From contig CAJUAA010000046.1 in assembly GCA_910584205.1 (NCBI GenBank), positions 1-30,821 of the forward strand: a DNA stretch of 30,821 bases, given 5' to 3'. Below the pieces are notes generated by a model that was given only the letters and a program-made list of their open reading frames with translations, ran no database searches and had not been told where the DNA came from. Both the position numbers and the translations under genes were made by a program. Positions 23,258 to 30,794 of this stretch are shown in pieces; within the stretch, counting starts at the first letter, position 1; the number at the start of each line of letters is the position of its first letter. Source of the DNA: an uncultured Lachnospiraceae bacterium. Its GTDB lineage: Bacteria > Bacillota > Clostridia > Lachnospirales > Lachnospiraceae.

Positions 23258-23590
23258 ATGGTATTTAATACAGGCGCGGCGCTTCTGGATGCGATCGTAC
23301 TGGCTGTTGTGTCCATGGATGCGGAGGGGACTTACGGGTACAAAATCACCCAGGATGTCCGGCAGGTCATCGAGATCTCAGAGTCCACGCTGTATCCGGT
23401 GCTCCGGCGGCTTCTGAAGGACGGCTGTCTGGAGGTATATGATATGGAGTTCGGCGGCAGGAACCGCAGATACTACAAGATCACGGATGCAGGAACTGCC
23501 CAGCTGAATCTGTACATCTCCGAATGGCAGATCTACTCGGCAAAGATCAGCAATATATTTACAGGGAGAAGGAAGCATGAACAGAACTGA
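23258..23590 (+). CDS. PadR-family transcriptional repressor
   Basis: The 110-residue protein is a small PadR winged helix (subfamily 2 size). It shows TGAALLDAIVLAVVSMDAEG, then TYGYKIT, the recognition segment SESTLYPVLRRLLKDGCLEV, and the wing GGRNRRYYKITDAG. PadR proteins bind DNA as dimers and are usually released by small molecules or stress. It is the first gene of a four-gene operon with DUF1700, DUF4097 and PspC proteins, overlapping the next gene by 14 nt. The promoter carries dyads over the -10, indicating autorepression. GATAAGGAGAGGACTGC before the ATG holds the ribosome binding site. Confidence 0.92.
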   Translation: MVFNTGAALLDAIVLAVVSMDAEGTYGYKITQDVRQVIEISESTLYPVLRRLLKDGCLEVYDMEFGGRNRRYYKITDAGTAQLNLYISEWQIYSAKISNIFTGRRKHEQN

Positions 23591-24239
23591 ATTTATGAAT
23601 GAACTGCAGAGACTTCTGTGGGATATCCCGGAAAGCGAACGCAGGGAAGCCCTGCAGTATTACAACGACTATTTTGACGACGCGGGGCCGGAAAACGAGG
23701 CAAAGGTCATAAAGGAGCTGGGGAGCCCCGAACAGGTGGCGAAAACCATACGGGAAGGCATGTTTGAAAACGGCGAGTATACCGAACGCGGCTATGAGGA
23801 CGAACGGTTCCTTGACCGTCAGGAGGTCCTGGATGAACGGACCGGGCACAGGCAGACGACAGGCAACCCGTGGAAACTTCTGTCCATCCTGCTGCTGTGC
23901 CTGATCCTTTTTCCGGTCATCGTTCCTCTGTGTATTGTACTGGTCTGTATTCTGGTGGCCGTCATCGTGGGATGCATCGGCATCGGGATCGCCGCCATCG
24001 TGACGGCAGCCGTCCTTCCGGTCATCGGGATCATCCTGGTGGGGATTGCTTTTTATAATCTTCTCGCGGCTCCTGCGGTGGGCATCACCCTGGGCGGTAT
24101 CGGATTTCTGCTTCTGTCTGTCGGCATCCTGACCTTCCTGCTGGCTGTCTGGGCATGTAAGACGCTGGCGCCTCTGTGTCTCAGGGCGGTCATCGCAGTG
24201 ATCCGCTATCCACTTAGAAAGGCAGGTGTTGTAAGATGA
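23577..24239 (+). CDS. DUF1700 (HAAS domain) membrane protein
   Basis: The 220-residue protein has an N-terminal cytoplasmic HAAS/DUF1700 domain (about 1-65), with the family pattern RTEFMNELQRLLWDIPESER then YYNDYFDDAG and IKELGSPEQVAKTIREG. A linker and a membrane part with four to five hydrophobic helices (about 100-215) follow. HAAS domains occur almost always in operons with PadR regulators and membrane proteins, and are thought to pass signals between regulator and membrane partner; the mechanism is not established. It overlaps PadR by 14 nt and the DUF4097 gene by 4 nt. Confidence 0.92.
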   Translation: MNRTEFMNELQRLLWDIPESERREALQYYNDYFDDAGPENEAKVIKELGSPEQVAKTIREGMFENGEYTERGYEDERFLDRQEVLDERTGHRQTTGNPWKLLSILLLCLILFPVIVPLCIVLVCILVAVIVGCIGIGIAAIVTAAVLPVIGIILVGIAFYNLLAAPAVGITLGGIGFLLLSVGILTFLLAVWACKTLAPLCLRAVIAVIRYPLRKAGVVR

Positions 24240-25240
24240 AACCAATTGTGAAAATATGCCTGGCCGCCAGCGGCGTCCTGTTTCTGCTGGGCGTCCTCTG
24301 CATCGGAGCCGGAGCCGCCATGGGCGTGACCCCGGCAAGGCTGCTGGCCTCCGGACATTATCCAGGCAGCTCCTTCCTCCGTCAGAGGCTTCGGACAGAA
24401 GCGGTCCAACCACTGGAGGAACTGGAAGACCGTCTGGAATATGAAATGGAGTTTCCGGCAGACGACGGACTTTCGGATCTGCCGTCCCTGTCGGGAAGCA
24501 ACGCTTCCGACGCCGAAGAATATTACGAATTCCGGGATGTCCGGGAACTGGACCTGGATCTGAACCTGTGTGTGCTGACGATTTATCAGCATGAAAACGA
24601 CTGGATAACACTGGAAGCCGACAACACCCGGGATTTTTTCCGGTGCACCCAGAACGGCGACGCGCTTCTGGTGGAGGATAAGCGCTCCGCTTCCACAAAT
24701 CAGAACAGCATAAACCAGGCTCTGCGGCTGACCCTGTATCTTCCGGCACAGGGATGCACGGAACTTTCGGCAGAGCTCGGCGTCAGCGAAGTCACCATCG
24801 ACCGTCTGACCGTCGATGACCTCGAGATTCACAGCGGCGTCGGCAGCATCACCGCCGGAACCATATCCGGAAAGGAAATCTCCCTTGCGACCGGCGTGGG
24901 AACCCTGTCGGCGGACTGTATCCGGTCAGAAGGGGAGACGGAACTGGAAGTCGGCACCGGAGACCTTACGATCGCGCAGTTTGACGGGTCCTCTCTGGAA
25001 CTGGACTGCGGGCTTGGCAACGCCGAGGTTACGGCAGCGGGACGGGAGCTGGATTACAACTATACGCTGGACGCCGGATTCGGCAGGATCTGCCTGAACC
25101 ATCAGTTGTATGGAAGCGGACACCACGATGATTCCCACCACGACAATGAACACCACATGGACATTCACCATGACGCGGACCGGCATATTTCCATGAACTG
25201 CGGCATGGGGAACGCAACCCTGAACTTTATGGAGGAATAA
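24236..25240 (+). CDS. DUF4097 beta-helix-type surface protein with His-rich end
   Basis: The 334-residue protein has an N-terminal membrane helix (about 7-30), then an extracytoplasmic region. The C-terminal half (about 160-334) is a DUF4097 domain of short repeated beta-strands (TELSAELGVSEVTIDRLTV, DDLEIHSGVGSITAGTI, ISLATGVGTLSA, ELEVGTGDLTIAQF, ELDCGLGNAEV). It is interrupted near the end (296-317) by a His/Asp-rich stretch in which His-His pairs recur every five residues. The strand pattern resumes after it (SMNCGMGNATLNF). The role of DUF4097 is unknown, and the His-rich insert suggests metal binding. It is coupled to the DUF1700 gene by ATGA and to PspC by a 4-nt gap. Confidence 0.88.
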   Translation: MKPIVKICLAASGVLFLLGVLCIGAGAAMGVTPARLLASGHYPGSSFLRQRLRTEAVQPLEELEDRLEYEMEFPADDGLSDLPSLSGSNASDAEEYYEFRDVRELDLDLNLCVLTIYQHENDWITLEADNTRDFFRCTQNGDALLVEDKRSASTNQNSINQALRLTLYLPAQGCTELSAELGVSEVTIDRLTVDDLEIHSGVGSITAGTISGKEISLATGVGTLSADCIRSEGETELEVGTGDLTIAQFDGSSLELDCGLGNAEVTAAGRELDYNYTLDAGFGRICLNHQLYGSGHHDDSHHDNEHHMDIHHDADRHISMNCGMGNATLNFMEE

Positions 25241-25244
25241 ACAG

Positions 25245-25433
25245 ATGAAAGACAAGAGACTGATCAAATCCTTTTCCAACCGAATGATCTCCGGCGTATG
25301 CGGAGGAATCGGGGAGTATTTCAACATTGACCCCACGGTCATCCGCCTGATCTGGGCGATCCTGACCTTCTGCGGATTCGGCAGCGGGATCCTGATCTAC
25401 ATCATTGCCGCCATCGTCATTCCGGAACAGTAA
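25245..25433 (+). CDS. PspC-domain small membrane protein
   Basis: This 62-residue PspC-domain protein has the typical N-terminal RLIKSFSNRMISGVCGGIGEYF, then DPTVIRLIWAILTFCGFGSGILIYIIAAIVIP. It has two hydrophobic segments and the conserved GVCGG turn and DPT site. PspC proteins respond to envelope stress in Gram-negatives; in Firmicutes single PspC domains often end PadR/DUF1700 operons with an unclear role. It starts 4 nt after DUF4097 with GGAGG inside the preceding gene, so translation is coupled. No clear terminator follows; the next gene has its own -10 element. Confidence 0.93.
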   Translation: MKDKRLIKSFSNRMISGVCGGIGEYFNIDPTVIRLIWAILTFCGFGSGILIYIIAAIVIPEQ

Positions 25434-25464
25434 AAAAACTCTTTCTTTTTCCGCAGAGCCGCAT

Positions 25465-25506
25465 TATAATAAAGACGACCTGTTCTGTCCGTACAGACAG
25501 GACAGG
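25465..25506 (+). promoter_or_regulatory. Promoter and 5' leader hairpin of the PurF-like gene
   Basis: TATAAT lies at 25465-25470, with no strong -35 box. About 8 nt later CCTGTTCTGTC (25479-25489) pairs with GACAGGACAGG (25496-25506) through an 11-bp stem with one G-T pair and a 6-nt loop. The hairpin would form at the very 5' end of the transcript. No T-run follows, so it is more likely an operator or an mRNA-stabilising stem than an attenuator. Confidence 0.5.
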
Positions 25507-25537
25507 CAGAACGCATATCTTATCAGGAGGTACTTTT

Positions 25538-26947
25538 ATGGGCGGCTTTTTTGGAGTTGCGTCAAAGAACGACTGTATCTTTGACCTGTTTTTTGGAACC
25601 GACTATCATTCCCACCTTGGTACAAGGCGGGGCGGCATGGCAGTATACGGCGAAAATGGCTTTGACCGTGCAATCCACAATATAGAGAACGCACCTTTTC
25701 GAACCAAGTTCGACAAGGACATGAGACAGATGAAAGGGTATCTGGGGATCGGATGCATCTCGGATTACGAACCCCAGCCCCTGATCATCCGCTCACACCA
25801 TGGCACCTACGCCATCACAACCGTGGGAAAGATCAACAACACGGATGAAATCACAGAACTTATCTACAAAAACGGCAATACTCATTTTCTGGAAATGAGC
25901 GGTGGAGACATCAATCCAACCGAGCTGGTCGCTGCCGTAATCAATCAAAAGGAAAATCTCATAGACGGCATCCGTTACGCCCAGGAGCTCATCGACGGTT
26001 CCATGACGCTGATGCTCATGACCCCAAAGGGGATCTACGCTGCGCGTGACCGTCTGGGACGGACACCTGTCGTCCTCGGAAAAAAGGAGGACGCGTACTG
26101 CATCACCTTTGAAAGTTACGCCTATCTGAATCTGGGCTACGAAGACGACCGGGAACTGGGCCCGGGAGAGATCGTGATCGTCACTCCCGACGGCGTGAAA
26201 ACGCTGGCCGCGCCCGGAAAGGACATGAAGATCTGCACCTTCCTCTGGGTATACTACGGATACCCGTCCAGCTCCTATGAAGGGGTGAACGTGGAGCAGA
26301 TGCGCTACAACTGCGGCATAAAGATGGCGGAACGCGACGATGCGAAGCCGGACAACATCGCCGGTATCCCGGATTCCGGTACCGCCCACGCGGTGGGCTA
26401 CGCCAATCAGTCCGGCATCCCCTTTTCCAGGCCTTTTGTCAAATATACGCCCACCTGGCCCCGTTCGTTCATGCCTACGATCCAGAACAAGCGGAATCTA
26501 ATCGCAAAGATGAAGCTGATCCCGATCCATCAGCTCATCAAGGACAAGAGCCTGCTTCTCATCGACGACTCCATCGTCAGGGGCACGCAGCTGAGAGAGA
26601 CGACGGAATTTCTCTATCAGAGCGGCGCCAGCGAGGTACATATCCGCCCCGCATGCCCGCCTCTTGTATACGGATGCAAATACCTGAATTTCTCCCGTTC
26701 CACCTCCGATATGGATCTGATTACCCGGCGGATCATCGTACGGCTGGAGGGTACGGACCAGGTACCGGATGAAGTCCTGCAGGAATATGCGGACCCCAAT
26801 TCGGAGAAATACGAGGTCATGGTGGAGGAGATCCGGAAGGAGCTGAATTTTACTTCCCTGAAATACAACCGGCTGGACGACCTCCTGGACTCTGTGGGCA
26901 TCGAGCCGTGTAAACTCTGCACCTACTGCTGGAACGGAAAAGAATAA
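25538..26947 (+). CDS. PurF-like amidophosphoribosyltransferase homologue lacking the N-terminal cysteine
   Basis: The 469-residue protein has PurF layout: an N-terminal Ntn-type glutamine amidotransferase domain (1-230) and a C-terminal phosphoribosyltransferase domain with intact PRPP loop LLIDDSIVRGTQ (340-351). PurF makes phosphoribosylamine in purine synthesis. However, the nucleophile Cys after the initiator Met (MCG or propeptide-CG) is Gly here (MGGFFGV), and the glutamine-binding RYST motif reads SDYE. Likely [4Fe-4S] ligands remain: Cys233, Cys380, and Cys458/Cys461 in EPCKLCTYC. A role using ammonia, or another PRPP-dependent role, is possible. RBS AGGAGGT precedes the ATG. It is not in a pur operon here. 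Confidence 0.85.
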   Translation: MGGFFGVASKNDCIFDLFFGTDYHSHLGTRRGGMAVYGENGFDRAIHNIENAPFRTKFDKDMRQMKGYLGIGCISDYEPQPLIIRSHHGTYAITTVGKINNTDEITELIYKNGNTHFLEMSGGDINPTELVAAVINQKENLIDGIRYAQELIDGSMTLMLMTPKGIYAARDRLGRTPVVLGKKEDAYCITFESYAYLNLGYEDDRELGPGEIVIVTPDGVKTLAAPGKDMKICTFLWVYYGYPSSSYEGVNVEQMRYNCGIKMAERDDAKPDNIAGIPDSGTAHAVGYANQSGIPFSRPFVKYTPTWPRSFMPTIQNKRNLIAKMKLIPIHQLIKDKSLLLIDDSIVRGTQLRETTEFLYQSGASEVHIRPACPPLVYGCKYLNFSRSTSDMDLITRRIIVRLEGTDQVPDEVLQEYADPNSEKYEVMVEEIRKELNFTSLKYNRLDDLLDSVGIEPCKLCTYCWNGKE

Positions 26948-26995
26948 AAAACGAAAAAGAAATTTTTGTGATATTTCCCCTCTGACAGACGTTCA

Positions 26996-27038
26996 TATAA
27001 TGAAAAGCTTTTCAGAACAGGTCGGAATGGAGGGGGTG
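26996..27038 (+). promoter_or_regulatory. Possible promoter and ribosome binding site of the sigma factor gene
   Basis: TATAAT lies at 26996-27001 without a convincing -35 box, which would fit promoter recognition by an alternative sigma factor, possibly the encoded one. GGAGGGGGTG (27029-27038) is a strong ribosome binding site for the TTG start at 27045. Confidence 0.45.
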
Positions 27039-27044
27039 ACAGAA

Positions 27045-27521
27045 TTGGAGAAAGCGGCATATGACAGGGCGGTACGGCTCTGCCTGGATCCGGTATACCG
27101 GACCGCGCTGAACTGCTGCCGGAATCCGCAGGATGCCGAGGATGTGGTGCAGACTGCGTTTCTGAAGCTGCTGGAATGCGGCACTCCTTTTCAGGATGAA
27201 GAGCATATCCGCAAATGGCTCATACGCGTGGCAGTCAACGAGGCGCACTCCATCTGGCGCTCTTTCTGGAGGCGGAACGTATGTTCTCTGGAAGAACAGC
27301 CCACGGAACCGTCATTCACAGAACCGGAGCACAGCGAACTGTTCCATGCCGTGCAGAAGCTTCCGATCCGTTACCGGGAAGTGGTCCATCTGTATTATTA
27401 CGAGGATTACAGCATCCGCGAGATTGCCGAACTTCTCAAAATCTCCGAGACCGCCATCCAGACCCGGCTCATGCGTGCGCGCAGGAAACTGAAAACAACA
27501 TTGAAGGAGGCATGGAAATGA
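27045..27521 (+). CDS. ECF-type RNA polymerase sigma factor
   Basis: The protein (158 residues from TTG) has sigma-70 region 2 (about 10-70; NPQDAEDVVQTAFLKLLECG, then IRKWLIRVAVNEAHSIWR) and region 4 (about 98-152; AVQKLPIRYREVVHLYYYED, IREIAELLKISETAIQTRLMRARRKL). Region 3 is absent, as in all ECF sigma factors. TTG 27045 is preferred because GGAGGGGGTGA lies 6 nt upstream. In-frame alternatives are ATG 27027, GTG 27036 and ATG 27000, of which the last is unlikely because it overlaps the -10. The gene overlaps the start of a membrane protein that is probably its regulator, so it likely controls an envelope or signal response. Confidence 0.87.
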   Translation: MEKAAYDRAVRLCLDPVYRTALNCCRNPQDAEDVVQTAFLKLLECGTPFQDEEHIRKWLIRVAVNEAHSIWRSFWRRNVCSLEEQPTEPSFTEPEHSELFHAVQKLPIRYREVVHLYYYEDYSIREIAELLKISETAIQTRLMRARRKLKTTLKEAWK

Positions 27522-28108
27522 AGACCGAAAAAGACAATCAGACCTGGTATCAAAACACGTTTGACGAGGTGCATGCTTCCGAACATCTGTTCAGAAAGGT
27601 GGAAGCCATGAGAAATGAAAACGGGATTTTCAAGAGAACACTGTCCAAAGGAGCCATCGCCGCCGCGGCATTTACCGTGCTGGTTTTCAGCAACGTGATT
27701 TCCTATGCGGCATCCGGCAGTCCCTGGATCCTGACCGTTACTCTGCCCGGAGGCGAGACTCGTCAGTATGAGGTCGGTCCTGCCGGTGAAAATGGAATTT
27801 ACTGCACCGCGGATTACGCGGCGTCAGACCAGTCCGTCCTGTCGGAAAGCGCAGACAGCGCCGAAGCGGATGTCACGGTGGAAGTATCCGGCGGGGACGA
27901 CGCGTACCGGCTGGAAGAATGCGGCGGAAGGATCTGTCTCGTTCTGGACGAACAGCATCGTGTGGATATCACCGAAGACTTTCAGGACGGTTCCTGCACG
28001 GGAACCTTCGACGCGGACGGCATGACCTGGTGCTATAAGGTCACCGGCACTCTGGAACAACCGATGATTCTGGTCTATGTCGTCACCTGCAGCACCATCA
28101 TACCGTAA
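27518..28108 (+). CDS. Probable membrane anti-sigma factor with extracellular domain
   Basis: The 196-residue protein has an N-terminal cytoplasmic segment (1-43; TWYQNTFDEVHASEHLFRKV), one membrane helix (about 44-66) and an extracytoplasmic domain of about 130 residues with four cysteines and no family I recognise. Its start overlaps the stop of the ECF sigma gene (ATGA), the usual place for an anti-sigma factor. The short cytoplasmic part lacks the His-x3-Cys-x2-Cys zinc motif of ZAS anti-sigma factors. ATG 27518 is preferred over ATG 27512 because GGAGG (27506-27510) is 7 nt before it. The function is inferred from position and topology. Confidence 0.75.
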   Translation: MKTEKDNQTWYQNTFDEVHASEHLFRKVEAMRNENGIFKRTLSKGAIAAAAFTVLVFSNVISYAASGSPWILTVTLPGGETRQYEVGPAGENGIYCTADYAASDQSVLSESADSAEADVTVEVSGGDDAYRLEECGGRICLVLDEQHRVDITEDFQDGSCTGTFDADGMTWCYKVTGTLEQPMILVYVVTCSTIIP

Positions 28109-28121
28109 ACCATCCATCGGG

Positions 28122-28158
28122 CTCCCGGCTGCCTTACAGGCTCCGGGAGTTCTTTTTT
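28122..28158 (+). terminator. Intrinsic terminator of the sigma/anti-sigma operon
   Basis: CTCCCGG (28122-28128) and CCGGGAG (28143-28149) form a 7-bp stem with a possible inner CTG/CAG extension, followed by TTCTTTTTT. It follows the anti-sigma gene by 14 nt. Confidence 0.85.
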
Positions 28159-28422
28159 CGCCGCTCACCGTCTCTCCTGATAATGTTCCAGAAACTCCTC
28201 GACCGACATGGCCCGTATACACGCCGAAAAACTGTTCATAGATGAACCAATAACAGTGTACCAGTCACAAACCGCATAACATATTTCTCCTTCAGCCTTT
28301 TTAATTTATTTATCTCTTCTACCTGTTTTCCGCAATAACTCTTCCACCAGCCTATGTACCCTACAAGCCGGCCACATCTCCGATGGCTTCCGTTTCCCAT
28401 CTTCCATACACCTTTTATAACA
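28159..28422. other. Non-coding or degenerate stretch
   Basis: This 264-nt stretch has no supported gene. On the minus strand it contains only short frames, including a 24-codon frame at 28165-28239 (MNSFSACIRAMSVEEFLEHY) and a 71-codon frame at 28236-28451. Neither resembles a known family nor has a good ribosome binding site at its start. It lies just after the truncated RloB end and may be eroded DNA. Confidence 0.5.
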
Positions 28423-28794
28423 TCACTCCGCCGTCTGAATAATCTCGTCAAAGTCCTTCACCTGGTCTCTGTCAAAAACTATCCACGGAATCCGATACTG
28501 CGATTCCTGCCCTGTCATTTCCAGGGCCTTCCTCACAAGTTCTACCGTCCTGGCTTTCTCCACTTTTATCACAATCCGATCTTTCAGTTCCGCCGGAATA
28601 CTGTCCCGCAGCCCTTCAAAGTAATTCTTTTCCATTTCTTCCGTATCTGTCAAAATCAGATAATATCCCAGTTCAGGAACTCTGGCTCCCACACGCTTGT
28701 TCCTGTCCCATCTTTTTCCGACTCTGCTGTCGCTGGGGTTTCCAGCGGCAGCGGCCTTCTTTCCTGCCACTTTCCCCCATCTTATGCAGGGCAT
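28423..28794 (-). pseudogene. rloB: RloB-family fragment, truncated at the C-terminus
   Basis: The minus-strand frame encodes the N-terminal part of an RloB-like protein: a basic start (GKVAGKKAAAAGNPSDSRVG, then KRWDRNKRV), then PELGYYLILTDTEEMEKNYF, VIKVEKARTVELVRKALEM and IPWIVFDRDQVKDFDEII. It ends after QTAE at a stop codon. Intact RloB proteins are about 200 residues and continue past the FDRD motif with a conserved NPCFELWLL-like region, which is absent here. RloB works with the ATPase RloA in restriction-linked and phage-defence loci. The frame overlaps the end of the RloA fragment in another frame, showing that a deletion joined the two genes. It is almost certainly not functional. 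Confidence 0.7.
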
Positions 28795-29539
28795 CAATCT
28801 TATAGCTTTTGCTGCTGCTTTTCTCATCCTCCTGGGGAAGTTCCTCGATATTAAAATCCTGTATCGCCTCATCAAAAGACGCAAAATATTCCACCACATT
28901 ATCCTGCACCTCTTTCCGGTCTACAAACCCTTCCGGCAAAACCCGGGAAAGGAAAAAGTTCTCTGCAGGATCACCAAAGTTTACAATTTCATTACCCAAA
29001 AACCAATCCCTCACCTTTTTTAGCCTGGCTATCCGCAGCTTGGCCCCCAAAGATACAATAAGGGCTTCCTTATTCAGAGATGCCTTGATATTCTCCACAT
29101 GGTTTTTGGAAAAGCCGTTCATCTCCAGTTCTTCACCTTTTTTACGATAAAAGATTGTCCAATACTTATTTCTTGCCGTCTTTGCTTTGGAATATAGCCA
29201 CTCCTCCACTACTTCACCCTTTTTCAGAGAAAATCCGTACTGATATGTTTTTCCTGTATCCTCTGAATTGTCAACATAAAACACTTCAAAGGTGGTTTCT
29301 TTGTCACAGCTGTTTTCATCAAAAAGGAATGGTGTCACTTTCAGATAAGAATTTCCCGTTTTCCTACGCCGTTCTTTTTCATCCCCGAATGTAAAGGATT
29401 CATCTACATAATAAGTCATATATTCAAAGGCATCATACACATTGGACTTTCCGCTTGCATTGGCACCATAGATGGCTGCTACTTTCAGAAGCTTATCATT
29501 CGCCGCTTCTGCTACATGATCCTCGTGTTCTGTTATCAA
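28673..29539 (-). pseudogene. rloA: RloA-type AAA ATPase fragment, truncated at both ends
   Basis: The frame encodes the N-terminal half of an RloA-like (COG1106) ATPase, with Walker A AAIYGANASGKSN (GANASGKS at 25-32) and following FEYM. The normal start is missing: an in-frame stop lies just upstream, and the first 30-40 residues of the family (the FSNFRSF-type strand) are absent. The best start codon left is TTG. After about residue 253 (SYKIDALHK) the frame runs through RloB sequence in the wrong frame and ends at 28673. Walker B, the ABC-like signature and the D-loop are therefore gone. This ATPase can no longer work, so the locus is a remnant of an RloA/RloB defence pair. Confidence 0.75.
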
Positions 29540-29815
29540 CGTACAATTTTATATTTTTCGGTCTTATATGCCTGTTTTTATAAAGAATTTATATTTTTCT
29601 ACATTTTCATTTTTGCTCATCCATGAAAAATTTCTTTATCATTCATCCTCTGCCATCTTAGTTCAAATACGCCGAGCCTACCCCAAAGAGCAGGATCGCT
29701 GCCAAGATCACCGCCCGCATCCCCTCTATCCTCATTACCGGAGGTTTTACAGGCATTCCATAATGCCCTCTTTTTTGATAGACTGATACAAAAACACAAA
29801 GGAGGCTTCAACATT
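29540..29815. other. AT-rich intergenic stretch with a possible signal-peptide remnant
   Basis: This 276-nt stretch holds no supported gene. On the minus strand a 25-codon frame around 29675-29740 reads MRIEGMRAVILAAILLFGVG then SAYLN and stops. It looks like the signal peptide of a lost exported protein, but has no good ribosome binding site. GGAGG shortly before 29816 serves the recombinase gene. The left half (29540-29640) is AT-rich, unlike the GC-rich core of the window. Confidence 0.5.
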
Positions 29816-30736
29816 ATGAACCATTTACAGACACAAATAATCAATTACCTGGATTACTGCAGATGTCAGAAACGGCTGGACCAAAAGACACTGAAAGCAT
29901 ACCGCATCGATCTGACGCAGTTCAGATCCGAAATTCCATCCGCAGGCATCCATGAAATCACGCCTCCTGTACTCGAAACGTACATTGCCGCTCTCCACCG
30001 GAAATATAAGCCCAAAACAGTCAAAAGGAAAATCGCCTCCCTGAAAGCCCTCTTCCATTACCTGGAATACAAAGAAATCATAGACCGAAATCCTTTCAGC
30101 AAAATACAGGTGAAATTCCGGGAGCCCGTCATCCTGCCCAAAACGATCCCTCTCTGCACCGTGGAACACCTCCTGTCTGCCATATATACGCACCACAAAA
30201 ATGCCGGGACAAATTTTCAGAAGAAAAACACGCTTCGGGACATTGCTGTCATCGAACTGCTCTTCGCCACCGGCATGCGAATCTCGGAACTTTGTTCTCT
30301 AAAGATCAATGATGTAAATCTGCATGACCGAAGCATCCTGATCTATGGAAAAGGCTCCAAGGAACGAAAGATCCAGATCGGAAATGAAATGGCCTTCCGT
30401 GCCCTGGAAAATTACAAAAGCTCTTTTTGGAAAGAAATGAATGACTGCAGCCATTTTTTTGCAACACAGTCAGGCCGGGCACTGTCTGACCAGTCCATTC
30501 GCAGAATGATTAACAAATATACTTCTCTTGCTTCCATTGACCTGCACATCACGCCCCATATGTTCCGGCACACGTTCGCCACAAGCCTGCTGGAAGCAGA
30601 TGTCAACATCCGCTACATTCAGGAAATGCTGGGACACAGTTCTATAAATGTTACGGAAATCTACACACATGTCGCCATGTCCAAGCAGCGGGACATTCTT
30701 ATGACAAAACATCCACGGAAGAATTTTCATATATAA
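29816..30736 (+). CDS. Tyrosine recombinase/integrase (XerC/XerD-like)
   Basis: The 306-residue protein has an N-terminal SAM-like core-binding domain (1-105; KTLKAYRIDLTQF, TVKRKIASLKALFHYL) and a complete catalytic domain: Arg155 in GMRISELCSL, Lys179 in YGKGSKERK, His248 and Arg251 in PHMFRHTFAT, His274 in LGHSS and nucleophile Tyr283 in IYTHV. All catalytic residues are present and the length is normal, so it is likely active. The protein resembles XerC/D but lies beside a decayed defence locus, not a chromosome-dimer site. It may belong to a mobile element, or act as an invertase. The start follows GGAGG. Confidence 0.9.
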   Translation: MNHLQTQIINYLDYCRCQKRLDQKTLKAYRIDLTQFRSEIPSAGIHEITPPVLETYIAALHRKYKPKTVKRKIASLKALFHYLEYKEIIDRNPFSKIQVKFREPVILPKTIPLCTVEHLLSAIYTHHKNAGTNFQKKNTLRDIAVIELLFATGMRISELCSLKINDVNLHDRSILIYGKGSKERKIQIGNEMAFRALENYKSSFWKEMNDCSHFFATQSGRALSDQSIRRMINKYTSLASIDLHITPHMFRHTFATSLLEADVNIRYIQEMLGHSSINVTEIYTHVAMSKQRDILMTKHPRKNFHI

Positions 30737-30744
30737 TTTTTTTA

Positions 30745-30794
30745 CAGCAGCAATCCGAACCGAGAATATGGGGCGGAGGGCTGCTGATTTTTTG
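30745..30794 (+). terminator. Probable terminator after the recombinase gene
   Basis: CAGCAGC (30745-30751) pairs with GCTGCTG (30780-30786), with inner CCG/CGG pairing possible, and is followed by ATTTTTTG. It lies 9 nt after the recombinase stop codon. The long loop makes the assignment moderate. Confidence 0.6.

Noticed and set aside
23559..24749. Long open frame on the minus strand (396 codons)
   Set aside because: It is antisense to the DUF1700 and DUF4097 genes, which are recognised by family pattern and overlap correctly. The product is Arg/Pro/Asp-rich without motifs.
29617..29844. 75-codon minus-strand frame before the recombinase
   Set aside because: It overlaps the recombinase start and ribosome binding site, has no site of its own, and shows no family features.
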